A DNA stretch of 64,000 nucleotides, taken from the NCBI RefSeq assembly GCF_964204865.1, contig NC_135252.1, forward strand, positions 8,019,383 through 8,083,382. The letters run 5' to 3'. Below are positions 13,901 to 25,084 of the stretch, piece after piece. The DNA comes from Styela clava. Taxonomy: Eukaryota > Chordata > Ascidiacea > Stolidobranchia > Styelidae. The notes under the pieces are model-generated. The model saw nothing but the letters and a program-made list of their open reading frames with translations. It did no database searches and was not told the origin of the DNA. The position numbers and the translations under genes are program-made. The first letter of the stretch is position 1. Every line of letters starts with the position of its first letter.

Positions 13901-16556
13901 TAATAAAATATCTGTATGACTCTTTATGAAACATGGCAGTGTTCTTGGTAACATTTCGAGGATTGATAATTATTTAAATTTTTATGTATGATATTCTAAT
14001 TCTCCCATCTTGATTTCCATAAAATCGAGTAAGGATATTAATATATTGAAATTTCCTGATCCATTAACAACTATTAAATCACATCTTGATTGTTATTTTT
14101 GTTGCAATGTAATCGAAGCAAATAACAATTATTACGTATCATCGCTTTCGCACTTCTTTATACACACCTCATTATAAAAATACAGGAACTGGAGGAAGAA
14201 TTACAAAAATCCAGGGATGATATGGCACGCCATCTTGCTGATTACAACAAGTTGATGAACATCAAACTTTCCTTGGATCTCGAGATTTCTACATACAGAA
14301 AGCTGCTGGAAGGAGAAGAAGTGAGGTAATACAGACATCACACATATTGTCATTGGGGGCTGAAGTTGGGAGTTGAAGGGGTCGTTATGAAGTATGGTTA
14401 GGAGCGAAAGCTGTGTCAAGTAGCGTGAGACAACAATTTACTTTGTGATTGTTAGTGACAATCCGTGTATAACATCCTGCTCGTAAAATTTTGTAGTGAT
14501 GACAAAATATTCTCCACTTATACCTCCCAATCCATGCTATATAGCTCCTCCCACCTTCACTTCACACTATTTATGAGGTACGGAATTTTATCAAAATATC
14601 ATTTTCATGTAACATAGCATGCTGCACCATCAGCAGCGTTGGGCGAAGTAGTTTTAGTTTACATTTGATAGACGAAACAGATATGTTCATCGTAATTTTG
14701 CGAAATGAAGCATTTTGTGCTGTTCATTTTCAATAGAAGTAATCAAGCATATTCATTTATTTTAGGATCAGTAAGAATTCTAGTAGAGATGCAAGTGGAT
14801 ATGACATCGAGAAGAGTATTACAGGTAAATTATATATTTACATATCGAATAAAGCTATGCGCAATTTGTAGATGTAGATGGTCAGCGCGCGCAAACTTCT
14901 GCATGGAGAAAATTACGAGGTTGTCACTAATCATATGATAAGTTGTATTTATCTTACCAAAGAATATGCCCAAATATGTATGTGCTCCAGCGTCAGAGAT
15001 TTGCGCAATAGTCGACTAATGTGAATACATAGTGTCTTTGCGGTTCCCAAGACTGGCATTTAACTAGAGCTTGCTGAACCTATCTAGCTGCATGCCACAA
15101 GTATCCAGAAGATGTCGGTAAAGAACACGTAAAATTACAGGTAAGCGGCGTGGCATTTCATCAGCTGACAGTGACAAAAATCACGATGCATCATCGTATC
15201 ACGAAGATGATATTATAAATCTCATGATAGACGGAGATGACGTAGAAGCCCTAGAAGAATGCAGCCAAAATATTGCTCCAAATGACGCGAAGAGGGATAA
15301 CTCGTCATCTGATAGCCATTCCGAAGAGGGTGATCCAGCATGAAACACAAAACATTTTTTAGCACACCATTGAATTTATCTGGAACGAACAACCAAAATT
15401 CACTTTGATTGTTTCCAGCAGTGGATAGTGCCTCTGCATTATGAAGCTTGCATGCAATATTCAAAAAGAATCATATCTTTGTGTAATTTTTTCCAAAGAT
15501 TCGTGGTTAAACTTACACTTGTACCTGATGCATGTTTCATTCAATGATTCTGGATTACGACAACGAATGCGTAATTTCAAAAATACTGGCTCCCACTGAG
15601 GCAGGTAGCAAAATCGTCTGTGTCAACCGTATTAGATCATGACTATCATGTATACTGGTATATTAAATTACTTTAGTCATATATATTAGACGTAGCATTA
15701 ATTGTAGCTTCCAAATTTATGAAATCTCATGGTATTCTATGCACTGCGATAATTACAGTGTTCACTGACGTTGGTTATCATATGTACTTTTTCGAAAGAT
15801 ATGCATCCGTGTTGAACTTATTATCTATCATTCGTGACAGACAGCATCAAGTACATAGAACATACAATAAAGATTTACATTCATAGACAACAACATCGAT
15901 TTTTGTACAAGATATTAGAGAAACAAATTGTTCAAAATTTCACTGCCATTAGTTAATAGATATATTTACTTGATTTTACTGGCGATGATTTCAGAAATAT
16001 ACTGTAAAATTTATCTTCCTGTTTTTACATAAGCCAGAAATCCTATCTTTGCGGAAATATTTTTATTAGTTACATACTAGTCTTACGGATATCACTTAAT
16101 AAATCGAAACAACTTAGTATAGCAATTTTGTATGGTAACACGCTCCGTTATTTTTTCCTGAGGGTAGTTCATCAGTATGTTGCGATCGCAGAACACGCGA
16201 TGGCGATCTCGAGCTCTTTTTCAAGAATATTGCGTTTTTCAAGAATATTGCGTAGATATGACGAATTCTAATTCATGGTATATATTCATAATTATTCGAT
16301 TATTGTCTCAAACACGACAAGCTGCAGGCGTCTGGTCTCATTCTAGCATGTTCCAGAATGAAGAAGAAATACCGGTCTTATTACCTATATCACCTGGCAA
16401 AATATTGTGTTTTCAATTTGAATTTATTTTCCAGTACAATCCGTGTCTGTATCGTCAACCAAGTCAATTGAGAGCCAACCAAGGATTCTGGTGAGAGAAG
16501 AAGTTACCACGAGATCCGGTTCAAGCTCGTCCTCGTCGTCTTCAGATTCCGACTAG
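7951..16556 (+). CDS. Cytoplasmic intermediate filament protein, type III-like (vimentin/desmin class)
   Basis: This gene encodes a structural protein that assembles by coiled-coil dimerisation into cytoplasmic filaments. Exons read from splice sites: 7951-8116, 9482-9668, 11427-11584, 11685-11841, optional 11935-11988, 12280-12444, 12917-13042, 13713-13793, 14186-14325, 14766-14824, then either 15141-15343 or 16435-16556. All phases join. With the candidate first exon the products are about 484 or 457 residues. The head is rich in Gly, Tyr and Ser (two SGYAT units). Coil 1A contains [19 protein letters not shown]. Coil 1B has the short, chordate-type length. Linker 12 is followed by [16 protein letters not shown] of coil 2, and the rod ends [16 protein letters not shown], the classic helix-termination motif. 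From memory, the intron positions resemble vertebrate type III genes. It may correspond to the tunicate IF-A class (inference). Its exact first exon is uncertain. Confidence 0.96.
11935..11988 (+). CDS. Possible 54-bp cassette exon inside coil 1B
   Basis: The segment is flanked by gtatttag and gtgagc, is in phase 0 at both ends, and reads [18 protein letters not shown]. Exon 11685-11841 joins exon 12280-12444 in frame without it, and that join aligns nearly gap-free with vimentin. Inclusion would therefore insert 18 acidic, Ser-rich, Pro-containing residues into the coiled coil. It may be an alternatively spliced insert or a chance pair of splice-like sites. Confidence 0.35.
15141..15343 (+). 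CDS. Alternative terminal exon A of the intermediate-filament gene (acidic tail)
   Basis: The acceptor aaaattacag joins the phase-1 end of exon 14766-14824. The exon encodes about 67 residues rich in Asp, Ser and Glu, including [20 protein letters not shown], and ends at TGA 15341-15343. An AATAAA at 15866-15871 could serve as its poly(A) signal. A random stretch would seldom keep a 200-base frame this acidic. If exon B is used instead, this exon is skipped. Confidence 0.6.
15866..15871 (+). other. Poly(A) signal candidate for terminal exon A
   Basis: An AATAAA hexamer about 520 bases after the TGA of terminal exon A and upstream of terminal exon B. It would allow exon A to act as a true 3' terminal exon. 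Confidence 0.4.
16217..16252 (+). repeat. 18-bp tandem duplication within the last intron
   Basis: The unit TTTTTCAAGAATATTGCG occurs twice back to back between the two alternative terminal exons of the intermediate-filament gene. It is probably replication slippage. Confidence 0.7.
16435..16556 (+). CDS. Alternative terminal exon B of the intermediate-filament gene (serine-rich tail)
   Basis: The acceptor tttattttccag fits the same phase-1 donor at 14824. The exon encodes [20 protein letters not shown], then a short VTTRSGS segment and a run of serines ending SDSD and TAG 16554-16556. The layout, a short basic/Val-rich stretch then an acidic end, resembles typical type III tails, so this may be the main isoform. 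An AATAAA lies at 17113-17118. Confidence 0.75.
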
Positions 16557-17112
16557 ATATTTTTCTCCAGTCTCGTTCCACAAATAGGATTTTTAGCTAT
16601 TTAGATTACAAGCATACAAAAATGATAATTTTGCCTAATTCTTTGGTAGTGCTGTGAATGTTTCGTTTAAAAACATAAAATTATTTTTGAGCCGAACTTT
16701 GCCAGCAAACATATAATATTATGTAAAACATTCCTCGCAAATTTGCAAACAAATTATTCCAAGAATTTTATTCACCTGATTGCGTGTTAAAAAATATTCG
16801 ATTTAATAGACATATTTGAAACATTCTAAAAATTTCAATCAATTATTTAGCGAACTTAAGTGCTTACAGGTACCGATAACGTTACTGAATCCGCAGCAAT
16901 GTTGTGTTTAATTATCTGAAACATTGAAGTTACATGGCGATCGCTTGTTTGTGCATCAACATATATGACACACGCTTCTGCAAATATATTCCTCAGGCTG
17001 AAAAATGACTGTCTATATAAATTTCCTGGTACATGTGAGCGAAAATATAAAATCAGGGTACTCCTTACCTATTCTCGTCAGATTATTTGGTCTATATTGA
17101 AACGCTTGATTT

Positions 17113-17118
17113 AATAAA
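17113..17118 (+). other. Poly(A) signal candidate for terminal exon B
   Basis: An AATAAA hexamer about 560 bases after the TAG of terminal exon B, consistent with the long form of the intermediate-filament transcript. Confidence 0.35.
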
Positions 17119-19012
17119 ACATTGTGTCCATAATTTCCATACTCGTATAAGTATTTCCTAACTCGTTTTCGTTCGGTTTTAAAAATCCGCTACTACCTGT
17201 AAACGCTTCATTGCCTTGTAGTTTTTGCTTTTGCATATATTGGACACTAATCACGAACTTGCACAATATAATAATCGAATACACACATTTCATATTTGTG
17301 TTTCTGTCAAACCACAAGGCGAGAGTGGGTATAAGGATGGTTACAAATCACAATGGCATAGGATATTTTGGGTGAACGCTGGATAGTCTTCAAAGGATTC
17401 TTTGTGGAGAGGATTAGCCATCAAATAGATCAGGAATATATTTTATCTCTATACATAAAAATACTTTTAAACTTGACAAATCCTCAATGAATGGAATATT
17501 TGTTGCAAGATTAAAATTATTCTATATCCATTTGAATATGGTTCTGTCTTTATTGGTGGTTTTTACAGTTTACCTAAAAGCAAATCTATACAAACAGTCA
17601 CATACGTGTTAAGCCTCCGTGGTTAATGGTGCCGAAGTTGCTTTCATGTATCATTGGCAAGTGAAAACTTTTGTAAAGTGTTTACAAACACAATGTGGGA
17701 ACTGGCAAAGCATGGGTATTTCCTTCAATTTTAATATAACAGTGGCCTTCTCGAGTGTGAATTTATTATTTTCTAAAATGATCTTAACTTATTTGCCCCA
17801 GTAGTTTGTATGCATGTTCACAGAAATTGAAAATTCATTAAATTGGGCCTACCGGTACTACTATTTAGATAAAACCCAGTTAATAACTAGACAATAAGGC
17901 TGTTATTTTTATAAATATCATTTACCAACTGCAGTCGTAATACGGTTGTAAATCGCGGCTGTTCTACAAATTACTTTTCAGTTGATTACTATTCATAACC
18001 TTTCTATGTTATAGGCAATATTGTATGCTGATATGGCGAATGATACTATTGAAGATGTTGGTAATAGGGTTGTAGCAAGTGTCATTTGCTCGGTTTGAGA
18101 CATGATTTTGATGAAATTTATGTGACGTCGGTGAAAAAGGTGTTCTACAAAACGTGTCAGTCATAATAAATAATGCAGACGAAACAATATCAAAGTGACG
18201 CAAGCACAATAGTCATACGCGTCAGTCCACATGTGCATGCTCACGCATTTGAGGGGACATGTGGTCATTAACGTCATAAATCGCGCTTAAGCCGATTCTT
18301 AAAATCGTCAGCAAAGAGGAAAAATCTTTCTTTACCCTGCTTTGAGCTTTTCACCATTTTGATGTAGCGTTTGACTAATTGTGTGGTGATATACTTCGTA
18401 AAAGTTCAACTTTCTGATACATTTTGCAAAACAAAGTGCATTTTTTACAATACCTGTAATATTAAGATAATGTTTGCGCAAGTTAGAAATTTACCTAGCT
18501 TCATGATCCAAATTTAGAAAACATAACTACTATAATGAGAACTTAAAATTATCAAGTTTTGTATCTGCAAATATAGCAGAGTAATTTATCAAAAATATAT
18601 CTTATACACATTGAAAATTAAACCAGTAATGAAAGTAAATACAGATCGAGCGATAAACTTATCGACAAAACAATTTGATTGTGATCAGAATAAAAAAAAA
18701 ACGATAAAAGCGTTATACCAGCCTGCGGGAATAACTTGTCTGATCGTGACAAAACAAAAGCAATTCTAAACATGGCTTAGAAGGGAGTATTTTCAAGAAC
18801 GCATCTCATAAAAGTAAACAAAACATTGCCAGGGGGGCCTAAATTTTGATTGCAAAAACGATTAGATGAAATTTGAATCGCAAAGGAGTCTCGCTATTAA
18901 AACATATTATAAATTGTAGAATCATGATAGCAAGGGATGGTGGATAATAAAGAAAAACACATCCGAAACCCTTTCCTCTCAAATGTTCAGAGATCGAGAT
19001 GTCCATCTAGAA
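17119..19012. other. Intergenic, nothing recognised
   Basis: AT-rich sequence downstream of the intermediate-filament gene, with only short ORFs and no family motifs or repeats that I could support. Confidence 0.5.
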
Positions 19013-20628
19013 CAGTGTTTCCCAAACTTTTTTTTGCCAGCGCCCCCTTGGACGACCTTTTAACTAACAAACGCCCCCCTGACAAAAATGTTGAAGCAAC
19101 TTTATTGTCCATTTATCATTAGTATATTGTGAAAGTTGAGCCTAGGGAAATACCACCAGCTTGATAATATCTGGCTTCTTTTCAGTCAAAAACAGTCTTG
19201 AGCCGCGTCTGACACTGCCGAGAGAATCTCTCGATATGTGAAAGTGCAGACACTGCACCAAATACACACTCTATCCAGAATAAGCTGGTAAGAGCAATAA
19301 CAAAAATTTTGACCCAAGCTAACACGTGAAGATATTTTAATTTTATTCTGTTGCCAAAAAGATGGAACACTGAAAGACTGAACATGGGTTTGAAAGTATA
19401 GACCCAATGATAGTGGCGCATTTTCTCTTCTGGACATTCAGGGTTATCCAGAAAATGAAAACCAAAAATTATCTCTAAAAAACTTTTTTATTGTTATTTG
19501 CACTTGAGCTTCTGTATGCGTATGATTATACTAAGAAGTTTTGCAAAATTTTCAACCACTCAGTTTTCTGCTGAAGCGCACCTTCTGTTGTCAGGACATG
19601 GAAATGAAAGATTTCAAACGGTGAATACAGAACATTACGCGTTTGTGCCGAGAAAAATCGGGACATAACTTGAGGGATTGATAGGAATGACCAGCAATGG
19701 TTCCAGCATGGCAGGGCGACCCGCAATACATCAAATCAGACGCTTGCTTCCCTGAGAGAAAAGTCAGCAATGACATCCAGTGGGCACCTTAAATATCGGA
19801 CTGAAACCTCTCAGATTTTGATATTTAGGGTGATTGAAGGACAATTTGTATCAAGACAATCCTCAAACGATTGGTGAACACAAGGCTGCAATTGCAGAAA
19901 TAAAATAAAGAAATACTCAAAAAAGAGATTGACATTGTTGCAAAAATAATGCAATTCTTTCTTCAATGTCGAGGAGAGCATTTGGAACATATTCTAGGAA
20001 CAACATAATTTTTGTGCAAAACGTCCTAGATTTTCCGACACTTTTGGGTACAAACATACGCAAACAGAAGTCAAGTGTGGACAAAATTAAATAATTCACT
20101 CCATTTTCGTAGAAGTACCGGGTAATTGGAAATTGATGATTCCGTTTTTTGGGGACGACGCTGTATAATACTGTTTTTAATATACATAAGTTAAATATGC
20201 TGCTTATGTCACTGTATTCGATAGTTTGCCGCAACACAAATAATGTACTTACGCAACACAAATGATAAACAAACACTAAACAATTTCAAACACTTTTATA
20301 ACATACGGGTGTTGTACTTATACTTATCAAAGCACCATAGAACCCGATAGTGAAATAAAACGGTTATTCAATACAGTACAACAAAACGTAGAATGCATGG
20401 TGAAGGGAGCATATGCCGTATGCGCTAGACTAGAAATTTTATGAAACAATACGGGTTTGAAGAAGTCATAATACCTATTCCATGTTAAGCGAGAAATTTC
20501 CAACACCGAAGGCACAAACAAACTCTAGAGTTTTAACCAAAGCATAGATGAGTAAATGACATAAAATATCTCACTTCTTGTGAGTTCCCGTATTGATGTC
20601 AGCGCCCCCACTTTGGGATTTGGGAAGA
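19013..20628 (+). mobile_element. hAT-like element remnant (degenerate)
   Basis: The segment starts CAGTGTTTCCCAAAC followed by a T-run and AGCGCCCCC, a form common for hAT-superfamily termini. Near 20600-20628 there is another AGCGCCCCC block followed by CTTTGGGATTTGGGAA, which resembles the opposite end. I find no clean target-site duplication for the ATCTAGAA that precedes the left end. No transposase domain is readable. The right boundary is uncertain. Confidence 0.35.
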
Positions 20629-22200
20629 AAAATGATTCTCAAGGGAGGGAAATTGAACGATTCATTGCATATAAAATGGCAAAATGAAGAAACATGATCA
20701 AAAATGGAAAATTTTAAGATGTATGCACAATAATTGATTATTTTATATGATTGGTGATTGATTACGTGGTAGTCTTTGTAGATATACCCGATCAACTGTG
20801 TTTTAAATATTAATAAATATACAAGAAAAATAAATGATTCTTTGGAATTTTTCTAGATTCACGCTGGCCTCGTCAAAGCCTGTTGTTTTACCCAAAGCTA
20901 TTCTGGTTTTGAAATAAATTACATTACCATGCGAACTCTCCGCTGATCTATTTTGGCGAACTCGTGCTTGCGGAACTGAACTTCGAAAAGCAAGTTTGTG
21001 TACGAGTATTTATTTCCGTGCGTTGTCCTTCGGTATAATATGTATGTTTATCGCTACTTGGATTCATACTTAGCCTCGATTCTAACTCCACGAAAAAAAG
21101 AATTGTTATTACTTGAAACATAGGCATTTGAACCGATAATAGTCATAAAACCCAAATGACACCCCAAAAATTCTTCTGTATGCGAAAATTACAGACCTCA
21201 TGTATATTTTATGGCGCGAATGTGGCCCACATGAAAAAAATAATCATATCTGAAATTTGTGATTGACGTTTAAAGTATTTTACAGTGAATGGCAATAAAA
21301 CGAATCATGAGGTAGTTTCGGTGCGTACTCTTTGCCGAAATACAAAGTTACTGACGTTGTTGCCATTTTTATGGTATGAATCCGGACCACATGAAAAAAA
21401 AAATACATCAATGCTGAAATTCGTAATAGGCATTTTAAAGATTTTGAGGTGAATGATAATATTAAAAAGTTGCAGTGGGTGGCGTAGTCTTTGTCGTAAA
21501 ACTACAATGAAATGAGTCTATATTGTCTGTGTCAACAAAATTATGATTTGGACGAATTCATTATGTGTGTGTTCCACAGATCATAAACCATGATTAAAGT
21601 TTTTAAATACTCGAGATGTTTGTTTGTTTTTTAAAACTTTGCTTTGAGGATCGCTTAACCTGATATTACTAAAAAGTATTGTAATAAAAAATTCTAATGC
21701 TCGAAACTAAAAATTATATATAATTTATTATATTTACTTTAATGAATATAAAACTGTGTACTTGCTTTTCATGTCACATAGGATATGATTCCTAGGATTT
21801 TAGTTGAATCACAAAAAAAAACTGTTGTGTAATATCTGCCCTAAAGTTATTTTTCACATGAAAATGTTTTTACTCTCCTCGCAAGTATACTTCGTGCAGA
21901 TTCACTATCGTATTTCCAAATATCAATCTACGACGAGGTAACTGTTGGGTCCAGTGTGGTTTAAAGATATACATTATTTATTTTGTTAAGGCCAATATTA
22001 GTTAAGATAACATTCGATAAAAAATGCATTAACATGACATCCCCGCTAATCACAATATAATACAAAAACAATTGAGATACATATTTCTCTTTTACTCATG
22101 TCGTGATTTTTCAGATAAGCTTATAAACATCAACATCATTCATACATTTCCACGAAATCACAGAAAACAATATGCAATTAAGCAATAATTGAGAGTAATT
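20629..22200. other. Intergenic stretch containing one tandem duplication
   Basis: No gene is recognised. The only structure that I can support is the duplication at 21205-21512, listed separately. Confidence 0.45.
21205..21512 (+). repeat. Diverged ~160-bp tandem duplication
   Basis: The segment from about 21205 recurs from about 21365. Each copy has a TTTTATGG start, then a GAATSYGG-like block, CACATGAAAAAAA, CTGAAATT, and later a GTAGT...CTTTG(C/T)CG block ending near an ACTACAA or ATACAAAG motif. Copies differ at many positions, so the duplication is old. It does not encode a continuous protein. Confidence 0.55.
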
Positions 22201-22204
22201 GCTA

Positions 22205-22532
22205 AAATAATAAGACTTAAAGCACGCGTTGGCTCATTCTTTGGTGTTGTTGTTGAGACAAGAAATCTCTTTTTTCCATAACTATTAGCTCCTTCTGCAG
22301 TTTAAATCTAAAAATGTGACATATACAAAGCGATTACTTTTATTAATTCCTCAAATGTCTCCTGGACTGAGGTCGTCGTGTTAATTAAACCGAATTTTTC
22401 AGGCTCTGAGAATAAGTTGTCCTGCTGATTTTCCACTGAAAAAGGGATCACCGGCTCAGTGAATGGTGGCACATGGCTATAACCTTTGTGTACATTGTTC
22501 TCCATGCAAACTATATGGTGCAAAATACCCAC
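22205..22532 (-). CDS. Possible minus-strand exons of an unknown protein
   Basis: On the minus strand, 22532-22308 is open and includes HVPPFTEPVIPFSVENQQDN and a frame ending TFEELIK just before a gtaatc donor. Another frame after a cacatttttag acceptor (about 22310) reads QKELIVMEKRDFLSQQQHQR and stops. The two cannot be joined directly in frame, since the gap would be only about 30 bases and breaks the frame. They may be pieces of a cytoplasmic domain, or chance. Confidence 0.2.
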
Positions 22533-22989
22533 GAACGCTGAATTCGCGTATAAGTATAATAAATGATAAACGTGAATAGTCCATGAGCTGTATTAGCATA
22601 GAATATAGATGTTCTCGAGAAAACATATGGCAAATGTGATTTACTTTGTCAAGAAACTGTTAGTCTGCAACAAGTTTTATCAACATCTCTTTTTCGGGTG
22701 GAATCCCGATATACTCTCTGAGAAAACAATTTGTTAATTTTGGAACTATACGAACTAAACTACTAAAGGATCAAAATGATGAAATTCAACCGGAAAGAAA
22801 ACATCAAGTATGCTATATTCTTAGATTCCGCATGTTACATGTATGTATAAATAACAATGTGTCTAGTTATAATGAACATAATCCGTAGTTTCAGTTTTGT
22901 AAATAATGAATAATATGTTTCACAATGTGAAATACACAAACTGGATTATTAAGTCATTTGAAATCAAACAATGACGTGTATTTACATCG

Positions 22990-23144
22990 CGATTATGGCC
23001 ACATTGCGTGTCACAAGTCGAGGTTATTTCGTGACAAAACCGAAGCATGGCATTTATAATGTGGTCGATACATGATAATTTCAAGGACGTGAGACTGATT
23101 CCACAACGCAATGTACACACAAAATTATACAATGAGTATGCCAT
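22990..23144 (-). CDS. Possible cysteine-rich minus-strand exon, unknown
   Basis: The minus strand carries a frame with LSCIDHIINAMLRFCHEITS followed by TCDTQCGHNRD and a gtaaat donor. The six cysteines in about 50 residues suggest an extracellular segment. With the neighbouring minus-strand frames it could belong to a receptor-like gene, but I recognise no domain and no confirmed start. Confidence 0.2.
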
Positions 23145-23861
23145 ATTTCCACAGTAAACAGGTTAATTTATTATACATTTTTTTTATCCAAATAAAGGCC
23201 ATTATGTTTTGTCAACGCCTGTGATGAATGTGGTCAGGATTTTTACCTTTGACCTACTGAGGTACGAAGCAAAGGGAAATCTCTTTCAAGACAATTATAT
23301 ATTTAGCTCAAAGTTCAGAGCAGAATCAAAAGCTTCAACTCAAAAAAAAAATACAGCCCCGAAATAAATGAATTCAACAAATATAGCATTGCAAATGAAT
23401 TTCTCTCGGTTTTGATTCCCTCCTAAACGTTATGCGCAAAAATTTCATATGCGCTTTTCAGATCAGTTTTCATACTTTACTTACAATACTGTTTTATCTT
23501 AGTATTTGGTTGGTCTTTTTCTTGATAGTGGTAACTTAGTTATCACTAAGATATGAATAATTATATTAATATGATCACTGAGATGTAAAAAACTGAAGTA
23601 ACAAATATCGACTGGTAAAAAGTTTTATTTATACACGTATACATACTACAATACTGGCAATTCCCAAACAAGTTCCTTAATAAAAACAGACGGAAAGATG
23701 TGCTTCAAGGCCGAGTGGGTATTCATCATTTTTCTTTGTCAGTGTATCTTTATTCACATTTTCTGTTTGTAGAATGTATTTGTGGCAATAAAGTGTTACT
23801 TCATAATAGGTTTGAAAGAAATACACAAGAGCAAAAGCAAAAAGAGCTAAACCTCATATGG

Positions 23862-24266
23862 CAGGTGTCGGCAACCTCGTTTAATGAGCGTATGCTTTAA
23901 TTATAATTAGACAACAATGGCGCCGAAAATATTCAAATGAAATTAAATCAATATTCTTTTATCCGAGAGATGTATCACTGGTTGATATTTATTATAAAAA
24001 TTATCACCCGTTCGGTTTTCAACTTTCTAAAAATATGTGCTGCCCGCCAATGACCCTAGACAACAATGACCCTAGATTATAATTAGACAACAATTAATTA
24101 TAATTGGGAAACAAAACGCAGAAAAGTTGATGCTAAGTGCAAAAGGTTCAATGGTTGATATTTATTATAAAAAGTATCACCCGTTCGGTTTTCAACTTGT
24201 TTGTCCAGCCAATGACTTGCAACTTTTAATTTTGGCCCGCGATCGACAAAAGGTTGCCAACCTCTG
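23862..24266. mobile_element. hAT-type MITE with 8-bp target-site duplication
   Basis: The terminal inverted repeats are CAGGTGTCGGCAACCT on the left and, read in reverse, CAGAGGTTGGCAACCT on the right, matching at about 13 of 16 positions. Flanks are TCATATGG (23854-23861) and CCATATGG (24267-24274), an 8-bp duplication with one mismatch, the length that hAT transposases make. The element is 405 bp and has no transposase. Inside it a block from about 23974 (TTGATATTTATTATAAAA and the following CACCCGTTCGGTTTTCAAC) recurs at about 24152. Confidence 0.8.
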
Positions 24267-24305
24267 CCATATGGTGTATGGTGACAGCACATTTTCACCC
24301 GTATA

Positions 24306-24394
24306 TTTTCACTCGTGAACTGCACCCAGGACATTTGCACCCACAGATGTTAGCACCCGAATATAATGTCCTGGGTGCAACTTACGGGTGCAAA
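24306..24394. repeat. Imperfect palindrome built on GCACCC repeats
   Basis: TGCACCCAGGACATT at 24321-24335 is repeated exactly in reverse complement at 24365-24379, and the pairing continues outward through TTTKCACYCG-like arms to about 24306 and 24394. The loop also holds TTTGCACCC and TAGCACCCG. It could form a strong hairpin. It is probably a MITE fragment adjoining the hAT element. Confidence 0.7.
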
Positions 24395-24881
24395 TGTACG
24401 TGGATGCGGAGATGACGGAACAATGTTGTAGAAACGTATATCTAGATTCTTTTGAACATACCATTGAACAGCTCCTACAAATCGCAACGCAATTAAAGTG
24501 GATGAAAAATGTGAATATAAAATATAGGTTTACAGTGAATTCCTTTACACTCAAGCACGAAGACAAAAATGGTCGTGCAATTTTTGAATAAGTTGCTTGA
24601 AAGTGGATACTGAATAAACCACGAACTCCACAGTCATTTATACGTATTCCAATAAGCTTGCAATTAGAAATTTGACGAAAGCTTTGTTTGTTTATCACGA
24701 ATTCACAGAATTTAAACGGAGTCAAGTTTTAATCGGTTCAATAAACACAGTGGAAGATTTATCGATAACAACTTATTTTATGAGAAATCTTGGAAAGTGA
24801 TGATTATTTCAGTCCAGTAGATACCTTATTCACAAGCCATATGAATTTTTTTCGTACGAAGCAATATTTTTTAAAATAATA

Positions 24882-25084
24882 TTAATATTCCTCTGACAAA
24901 CACATGATGAAAAAGTCGTAAACAATAAGAATATATAGAATCAGACAAGCCGTTGTGAGCAAAACAAATTTTAATGCATTCTTTTTATTTAAATTCAATT
25001 GCGTGCATACCAATGATACAGTAAACAAAACAACAAACAATATGACCACGCGAGCACGATAATCTAAAGCACTTTCCACGTTCT
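24882..25084 (-). CDS. Possible terminal exon encoding two membrane segments
   Basis: After a strong acceptor (gtggtttgtttttag) the minus strand reads ENVESALDYRAR, a hydrophobic span VVILFVVLFTVSLVC, a short QLNLNKKNA loop, a second span FVLLTTACLILYILIVY, and ends MCLSEEY and TAA (24882-24884). Two transmembrane helices with a short loop look like a real protein end. It enters in phase 1. It could share a gene with the frame at 26755-27034, but I could not find linking exons. The family is unknown. Confidence 0.3.

Noticed and set aside
19182..19437. Overlapping minus-strand frames of about 80 codons inside a hAT-like remnant
   Set aside because: Two overlapping frames with no transposase motif. 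They could not be supported as a gene.
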